Part shown: positions 8,285-12,047 of the stretch, piece after piece
How positions within the stretch are numbered: the first letter of the stretch is position 1
How the letters are laid out: each line of letters starts with the position of its first letter
Source of the DNA: Calocera cornea HHB12733
Lineage: Eukaryota > Basidiomycota > Dacrymycetes > Dacrymycetales > Dacrymycetaceae
Length of the DNA stretch: 12,047 nucleotides
Assembly: GCA_001632435.1 (NCBI GenBank)
Contig: KV424215.1
Location: forward strand, 1-12,047
Reading direction: 5' to 3'
Translations under genes and position numbers: made by a program
The notes under the pieces: generated by a model
Told to the model about the DNA's origin: nothing
Seen by the model: the letters and a program-made list of their open reading frames with translations, nothing else
Database searches by the model: none

Positions 8285-9857
8285 TCATCGGCGGTCTTTC
8301 GAGCGGTCAGCGTCTGGTCGTCCCTGAGTGGTCTTTGTCAGCGGGAGGGGCGAATAGAGAGCTTGTATTGAGATAGGAGGCTTCACCGACTCACCTGTCT
8401 GGGTATGCCCCGCAATCCCTTGCTCTAGGTGTCCGCCCTTCAGCTGCGTGATGAGCTTCCGCTGCTCTTCGATGTCGATGCATTTTTCCTTGCGGGCTCT
8501 CTTTGCCCTGTCCTCGACATCCGTCACAGTCGCCTCGACCTGCTTTCTCTTACGCTCCGCCTCACCCCGCCATTGCTTTGTCTCCTCAAAGCGGGTGACG
8601 GCTGCCTGTATTTCCGCTACGGCTGCCCGGACGCTGCTTAGCCGGCTTTGCAACTCCGCATCATATTCACGGGACAGACAATCTTGGAGACTCTGTACGA
8701 GCTCTTGGATGCCGTCCAACCGCCTTTCACTCTAAGATAATGAGCTTCGGGGTGACGCTGGCTGATACGCACTCACCAGTGAAGTACGGATCAGCTCTTC
8801 TGTGCAATTCCACTGCATGAGCGAGACATGTGCTTCCCAAGATGGGCGCTCCCGGCGAAGGCATCGGAGGACTCCCTGAGGATCCGGCGGTGTGCAGCGA
8901 CGAAGCACCTCGAGAGCCTCGATAGTTACTTGGAGTTTGACACCTTCCATATGGGCAGGGTCCTGACCGAGAGCCGCATTGAGAGCAATGCGTGCTTCCG
9001 AAATGTCATCGGCCAGAAACGCGTGGTGCGCGATGCAAAAGTGACTTTCCGCAGAAACGGCGGGTCGGTCCCGCAAGCATCTAGATGAATATGAGTGACG
9101 CACTTATGGTACGAGGTTTGACTGACGAAGCGTAAACCCGAGCTGCTTGATGGTCGCCGGCTCTCATCGCCATCTCGCAGCAGAGTCGTACGGTAGACTC
9201 TGCATCTGACCATTCTGGCGATATCGTCTTGAGCCGGGCCATCGTGAGCTGGCTCTCAGCCCACCGGGTTGCGGGGATGTTCTGCAATTCGATATGTGGG
9301 AGGTCCACATATTCGTCGTAGACTTGCTGAGTAACGTCCCGTATGTTTGTAAGATTCTGCATCGCACGTACATTCGTGCCTTTGCAGAAAAAATCAAGTG
9401 CTCGTGTAGCAAACCTGAGACTGCGGCGAGCGTCGCCAGCCAACAGAAAGCACTTGCATGCTGCTACATGACTAGCAGCTTCCCTGTCGGTAAACGAACC
9501 AGCATCCAATTCAAATCGCCGGAATTCGGCAGCTGCTTCCACAAATTCACCGCACGAGAATAAAGCCACAGCGCAATACCAACAAATGGCGGGATGTTCC
9601 AGTCGGGCATCTAGCATCTCATGGGTTATCTTGAGATTACGCGAGATCAAGACGGCGTACCAGACGCCGACTGTGCGCACGCTATGACCTGTTGGTGATT
9701 GCCATTGCGAGCATGCTTCCTGATGCAGTGGATAACCTCATCCACGTTGTTGCCGGTAGACCATCTGCTATTGGGTGTTTCAGTTCACGCGCCGCGCAAC
9801 AAGCGATAGACTGATGAGTCACCAGCGTGTGAAAGCTTCGGGAACGGACAACATCAT
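8285..9857 (-). CDS. TPR and coiled-coil protein, multi-exon
   Basis: The supported parts, 5' to 3', are 9857-9823 (ATGATG start), 9767-9661, 9610 downward, about 9085-8777 and 8731-8285. Introns are 55 nt (9768-9822), 50 nt (9611-9660), 45 nt (8732-8776, GTGAGT donor) and optionally 71 nt (8324-8394), which would move the stop to 8307. The N-terminal half has tetratricopeptide-like helix pairs (WYCAVALFSCGEFVEAAAEF; HFCIAHHAFLADDISEARIA with a following LGQDP). The last exon is a long charged coiled coil (EIQAAVTRFEETKQW and onward) with a basic RAKRARKEK patch. TPRs bind partner proteins, so I infer a scaffold, probably nuclear. A Spo22/Zip4-type meiotic factor is conceivable but unproven. 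Near 9110-9085 the frames differ by one, and two alternative short introns could reconcile them. The gene may start upstream, as an open helix precedes the ATG. Confidence 0.55.
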
Positions 9858-10176
9858 TGTTCCGGTGTGGTAAGTTAACAGCTCGAGCAGAGTCGCTAAT
9901 GTGTTGGTTCTAACAAGGCAATGGATAGTAGGCAAGCGACTGCCGCATGGCTGCAGCGCCACCCGGGGCCACTTATCCCTAGGTCTTTGGAGGGAGAGCC
10001 GGGCAAATTTCGACTAATCCGGTAATTACCTCCGGCGGCACGTGCTCCGCGCTCCGGCCACTTTGCCAGCCTCATCAACCCGCCTCCCTATTGTAAATGA
10101 CGCTGCAAAAGTCCAGCCACTGCTCAGAATCCCAGCCGCTTCTGTATGGTATAAGCAAGCGAGCTGGGCCGGCGCT
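9858..10176. other. No gene seen; upstream region of the TPR gene
   Basis: On the minus strand an open helical segment (TLATLLELLTYHTG) directly precedes the chosen ATG at 9857 and follows an acceptor-like TTGTTAG at about 9910, so a further exon of the TPR gene may reach about 9909. Beyond that, up to the G-rich motif, I see no exon, RNA or repeat apart from a small palindrome around 10019-10036 (CCGGTAATTACCTCCGG). Confidence 0.35.
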
Positions 10177-10193
10177 GGGGAGGGTGGGAGGGG
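10177..10193 (+). promoter_or_regulatory. Perfect G-quadruplex motif
   Basis: The sequence is GGGG A GGG T GGG A GGGG: four G-tracts of at least three bases with one-nucleotide loops, the class of motif known to fold most stably. It is followed by a GGACGG/CCGTCC hairpin at 10199-10214. It lies in the space upstream of the TPR gene and downstream of the minus-strand gene at 10612. A regulatory or replication-pausing role is inference. Confidence 0.6.
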
Positions 10194-10246
10194 CCCCAGG
10201 ACGGCTCGCCGTCCCAGTTTTGTCCCTCTTCAATTGCCACTCAATA

Positions 10247-10260
10247 TCCCACTAGTGGGA
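10247..10260. repeat. Perfect 14-bp palindrome TCCCACTAGTGGGA
   Basis: Exact self-complementary sequence immediately left of the palindrome-rich block. Confidence 0.8.
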
Positions 10261-10267
10261 CCCTGAC

Positions 10268-10288
10268 TAGTACTGATTATCAGTACTA
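10268..10288. repeat. 21-bp palindrome, arms TAGTACTGAT / ATCAGTACTA
   Basis: Ten-base perfect arms around a single central T. It contains the recurring CTGATTATCAG core. Confidence 0.85.
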
Positions 10289-10308
10289 TAGTTGGGCGAC
10301 GCAAGTGG

Positions 10309-10355
10309 CTGATTATCAGTGCTTTGCCTTCATAGGCAAAGTCGCTGATAATCAG
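10309..10355. repeat. 47-bp hairpin with two stems
   Basis: CTGATTATCAG (10309-10319) pairs with CTGATAATCAG (10345-10355), and CTTTGCC (10322-10328) pairs with GGCAAAG (10335-10341) around a TTCATA loop, separated by a 2/3-nt internal bulge. Each outer arm is itself a near palindrome, so cruciform or protein-site explanations are both possible. Confidence 0.85.
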
Positions 10356-10390
10356 TCGTTCGTCGTCAGCAATCAGTATTTTGTATAATT

Positions 10391-10409
10391 AGTAGTTTAG
10401 TTAACTACT
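10391..10409. repeat. Hairpin AGTAGTT / AACTACT
   Basis: Seven-base arms with a five-base TAGTT loop in an AT-rich stretch. Confidence 0.7.
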
Positions 10410-10438
10410 GAATGTAATCATTTTAAGTACTCTTCTTT

Positions 10439-10457
10439 TCAGCTTTCTAAAAGCTGA
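10439..10457. repeat. Hairpin TCAGCTTT / AAAGCTGA
   Basis: Eight-base perfect arms with a three-base CTA loop. Confidence 0.8.
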
Positions 10458-10529
10458 TTTGAAGCTCTGTTCGCGCTGCTTTGCCGGCGCGTTTAGTGCT
10501 GAATATCATCCACTTTACAGCTGGAAGCA

Positions 10530-10542
10530 GCCGCTATGCGGC
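10530..10542. repeat. Short GC hairpin GCCGC / GCGGC
   Basis: Five-base perfect stem with a TAT loop. Confidence 0.6.
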
Positions 10543-10561
10543 GAAGGGTAAGGGGCGAACA

Positions 10562-10587
10562 GTAGTTGAATTTAGAGATTCAGCTAC
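10562..10587. repeat. Hairpin GTAGTTGAAT / ATTCAGCTAC
   Basis: Ten-base arms with one mismatch that is a wobble pair in RNA, and a six-base loop. It lies about 25 bp beyond the stop codon of the minus-strand gene, so it would be in its 3' untranslated region. Confidence 0.7.
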
Positions 10588-10611
10588 TGATAATGAGTAC
10601 TTTAGGAATGG

Positions 10612-10691
10612 CTAATCCTCGTCCTCATCCTCATCCTCGGCTTCTTCGTGCTCGTCCTGTCTGTTCTGCGCCTCCTCTTCTTCCTGTTCCA

Positions 10692-10726
<35 letters not shown>

Positions 10727-11653
10727 CTACCTTGCAGGGCCTTCGCAGCCGTCGCGGTTGCGCTTTTGCGTTTCTTCAAGTACTGCTTAAGCAGGTCCCT
10801 CGTCGCCCAATCCCCTTCGTAAGAAGCCAGCAGAGGTGCGTTCGTCCTAGCCTGTAGATACATCAGTAAGCTGTGGCATAGAATAGCCAGTACTTACATT
10901 GGTAAAGATCAAATTAAACTCTGGGACAGTGTACTCGTTGATCCGGGCTTTGACGGGCACCTTGCTCCCGGCAAAAGCCTTGCGAACGGCCGCCTGAGCA
11001 ACATGTTAGTATAGAATAGATCCAAAGCTAGAACACCTACCACGACAGCATTGTACATCCCATTGTCATTGTCCAGCTGCATCTCCTTCTGGACCGAATA
11101 GTCGACAACGGCTTGCCCCTTAGGCTTGGGGATCCGCTTCAGTAACTCTTCCTTCTTCTTCAAAGCATTCTTGAGCTTCTTCTTCGTCTCTGCGAGCTCA
11201 GCTGTAGAGTAGTTAATGATAGAATACATGCATAAACATACTTGGCGCACCTTCAAGCTCTGCAATCCTCGCCCGGGCCTCAACCAGCTCCCTATCCCTC
11301 TCCTTTAGCCTCTCAACCGCGCTCGGCTTCTGCGTCGTCGCAGCCTTGACGTTCGCAGCGTTGTCGACCTGCTTGGCAGGCGCGTTCTTCGCTCGCTCGC
11401 CCCCAGGAGCGTCGGGGGGGCACGTTCTCCTTCTGCTTGCGCTTCTTAGCAGCGGCAGTCGTAGGGGGAGGGAGCGTCTGCGAAGTCGCAGCCTCAGCAG
11501 CCTCAGCAGCAGCAGCAGCAACAGTCCCAGTAGTCTCAGCAACGATCGACGTGAGAGCAGCGCGAGCGTGAGCCAGAGAGGGCGCAGAGGTGAGCTCGAA
11601 GTCAGGCGAGGAGAGCAAGGTAGGCGGGGGGGCAGGAGTGGGGGTTTCCTCAT
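10612..11653 (-). CDS. Basidiomycete family protein: coiled coil, conserved C-terminal domain, acidic tail
   Basis: Four exons: up to 11242, then 11201-11041, 10993-10898 and 10851-10612 (TAG stop). The introns of 40, 47 and 46 nt (donors GTATGT, GTAGGT, GTAAGT) all keep phase. In order the protein has a Pro/Ala-rich start, a basic KKRKQKENVPP stretch that could be a nuclear signal, a coiled coil (ERDRELVEARARIAELEG, then Lys/Glu-rich helix), a domain with VDYSVQKEMQLDNDNGMYN and LLASYEGDWATRDLLKQYLK, and a Glu/Gln/Asp tail. From memory, this KEMxLxxDNxxYN plus EGDWATxxxxxxYLK pattern recurs in uncharacterised mushroom proteins, often near transposons. The 5' end is unresolved: the Ala-rich frame has no ATG, and G7 runs at 11414 and 11626 each shift the frame. 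ATG 11653 is the nearest start if both runs are miscounted. Confidence 0.65.
10693..10722 (+). repeat. Microsatellite (CTGCTC)5
   Basis: Five exact hexamers. On the minus strand they encode the alternating Gln-Glu stretch at the start of the acidic tail of the 10612-11653 gene, so length changes would be in frame. Confidence 0.85.
11414..11420 (+). other. G7 run at a frame break in the 10612-11653 gene
   Basis: The Ala-rich frame ending in KKRKQKENVPP enters here, and the frame beginning DAPGGERAKNAP, which leads into the coiled coil, leaves. Six or nine bases would make them continuous; seven do not. A second G7 run at 11626-11632 lies between the ATG 11653 frame and the Ala-rich frame, where eight or five bases would be needed. 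Confidence 0.6.
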
Positions 11654-11731
11654 GCAGAGGCCCTCCAGAAGGAAGTCCTCCTCTAGTTGCCAAGAAGAAG
11701 CGACAGCAACACCTCGAACGAGCACAGCAAG

Positions 11732-12047
11732 ATGTCCTACTTCAGCGGGTCAGTAAGCCGAAGCGAACAGCAAGCAAGGAGACGCACCGACAGGTCCAGC
11801 AGCTCCTCCGGCAGCGCCCAAGCAGCCCGAACTCTCCAACAACCTCAGCAACAACAACAACCTCCAGCTCCTCCCCAAGCACCTCCAGCTCCTCCACAGC
11901 ATCCTCCAGCTCCTCCAGCGCCTCAGAGACCTCCTGGAGGGCTCGAGATCCAGCAGCCGGCGGACTTCGATGTTGAGATGGGTGAAGTCGATGCTATGCC
12001 GCGTCGAGGCACAGATGCTGTATCGAGGTCCCTCGCACCACAAGTTG
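11732..12047 (+). CDS. Start of a divergent Gln/Pro-rich gene, runs off the window
   Basis: ATG at 11732 opens a frame that stays open to the window end (about 105 codons). It begins MSYFSGSVSRSEQQARRR, then Ser-rich sequence, a Gln run, repeated PPAP/PPQ units from tandem CCTCCAGCT-type repeats, and an acidic segment ADFDVEMGEVDAMPRRG. It has the codon pattern and disorder of a genuine fungal N-terminus. The in-frame sequence upstream has no ATG before a TAG, which supports this start. It is transcribed away from the 10612-11653 gene, and the two coding regions start within roughly 40-80 bp of each other, so they share a promoter region. The missing remainder will decide its identity. A transposase or its partner is possible given the context but is not shown by what is visible. 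Confidence 0.6.
   Translation, partial: MSYFSGSVSRSEQQARRRTDRSSSSSGSAQAARTLQQPQQQQQPPAPPQAPPAPPQHPPAPPAPQRPPGGLEIQQPADFDVEMGEVDAMPRRGTDAVSRSLAPQV

Larger units (their letters stand above)
10269..10601. mobile_element. Palindrome-rich 333-bp block, MITE-like or transposon end
   Basis: AGTACTGATTATCAGTA at 10269-10285 and TACTGATAATGAGTACT at 10585-10601 form an inverted repeat with 16 of 17 matches. Between them lie several hairpins, listed separately. The block is AT-richer than its flanks and ends 10 bp from the stop codon of the minus-strand gene at 10612. Short inverted ends with internal palindromes are typical of MITEs and of subterminal transposase-binding regions. I see no clear target-site duplication, so the boundaries are tentative. 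A CACTA string begins at 10250 inside the palindrome 10247-10260 and could be an alternative element end. Confidence 0.4.

Noticed and set aside
11213..11725. Minus-strand frame with a long Leu/Arg-rich stretch
   Set aside because: Its first part is the shifted reading of an Ala-rich segment and looks like a false membrane helix. Only its last third is real coding, included in the 10612-11653 gene.
11346..11756. Plus-strand Ser/Arg-rich frame opposite the Ala-rich exon
   Set aside because: Shadow of the minus-strand exon; low-complexity Ser runs come from the GCA/GCC repeats on the other strand.
1..12047. CRISPR array, tRNA, rRNA or telomeric repeats
   Set aside because: None seen: no spaced direct repeats, no cloverleaf with conserved TTC/GG loops, and no TTAGGG runs. 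The sequence has eukaryotic gene structure.

Overview
The window looks like fungal nuclear DNA, most likely from a basidiomycete of the Agaricomycetes type. No gene of any length is uninterrupted. Reading frames join across short introns of about 38-108 nt with GT(A/G)NG(T/C)-type donors, CT(A/G)A(C/T)-type branch points and YAG acceptors. CT-rich stretches precede genes, and there are no bacterial-type ribosome sites or operons. All gene models below were spliced by hand from splice signals and phase; none has transcript support.

Layout. 1-1290: no gene I can support, ending in a CT-rich promoter/leader. 1442-3018 (+): a five-intron gene for a protein of about 428 aa with an AT-hook, the best-supported model in the left half. 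2921-3520 (-): a convergent, Cys-containing coding region broken at a C7 run and overlapping the tail of the previous gene. 3811-4381 (-): a small coiled-coil protein. 4728-5006 (+): a possible relic of an NAD(P)-binding NmrA-like protein. 5136-5817 (-): a partial multi-exon gene. 5884-6662: a degenerate repeat family with one inverted and two direct copies. 6800-7599 (+) and 7742-8126 (+): coding-like regions of unknown identity. 8285-9857 (-): a TPR plus coiled-coil protein. 9858-10611: no gene, but a perfect one-nucleotide-loop G-quadruplex motif and a dense cluster of palindromes framed by a 17-bp inverted repeat. 10612-11653 (-): a four-exon gene for an Ala-rich, coiled-coil, acidic-tailed protein of a family that I recall (unverified) as common and uncharacterised in mushrooms. 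11732-end (+): the start of a divergent Gln/Pro-rich gene.

The right end is the most unusual part. A divergent gene pair shares a very short intergenic space, and one gene ends directly against a palindrome-rich 333-bp block that resembles a transposon end or MITE. Three G/C homopolymers of exactly seven bases lie where reading frames break, so some apparent mutations may be sequence errors. I did not recognise a named pathway or metabolic cluster. The left and middle genes are orphans to me and any functional statement about them is weak.
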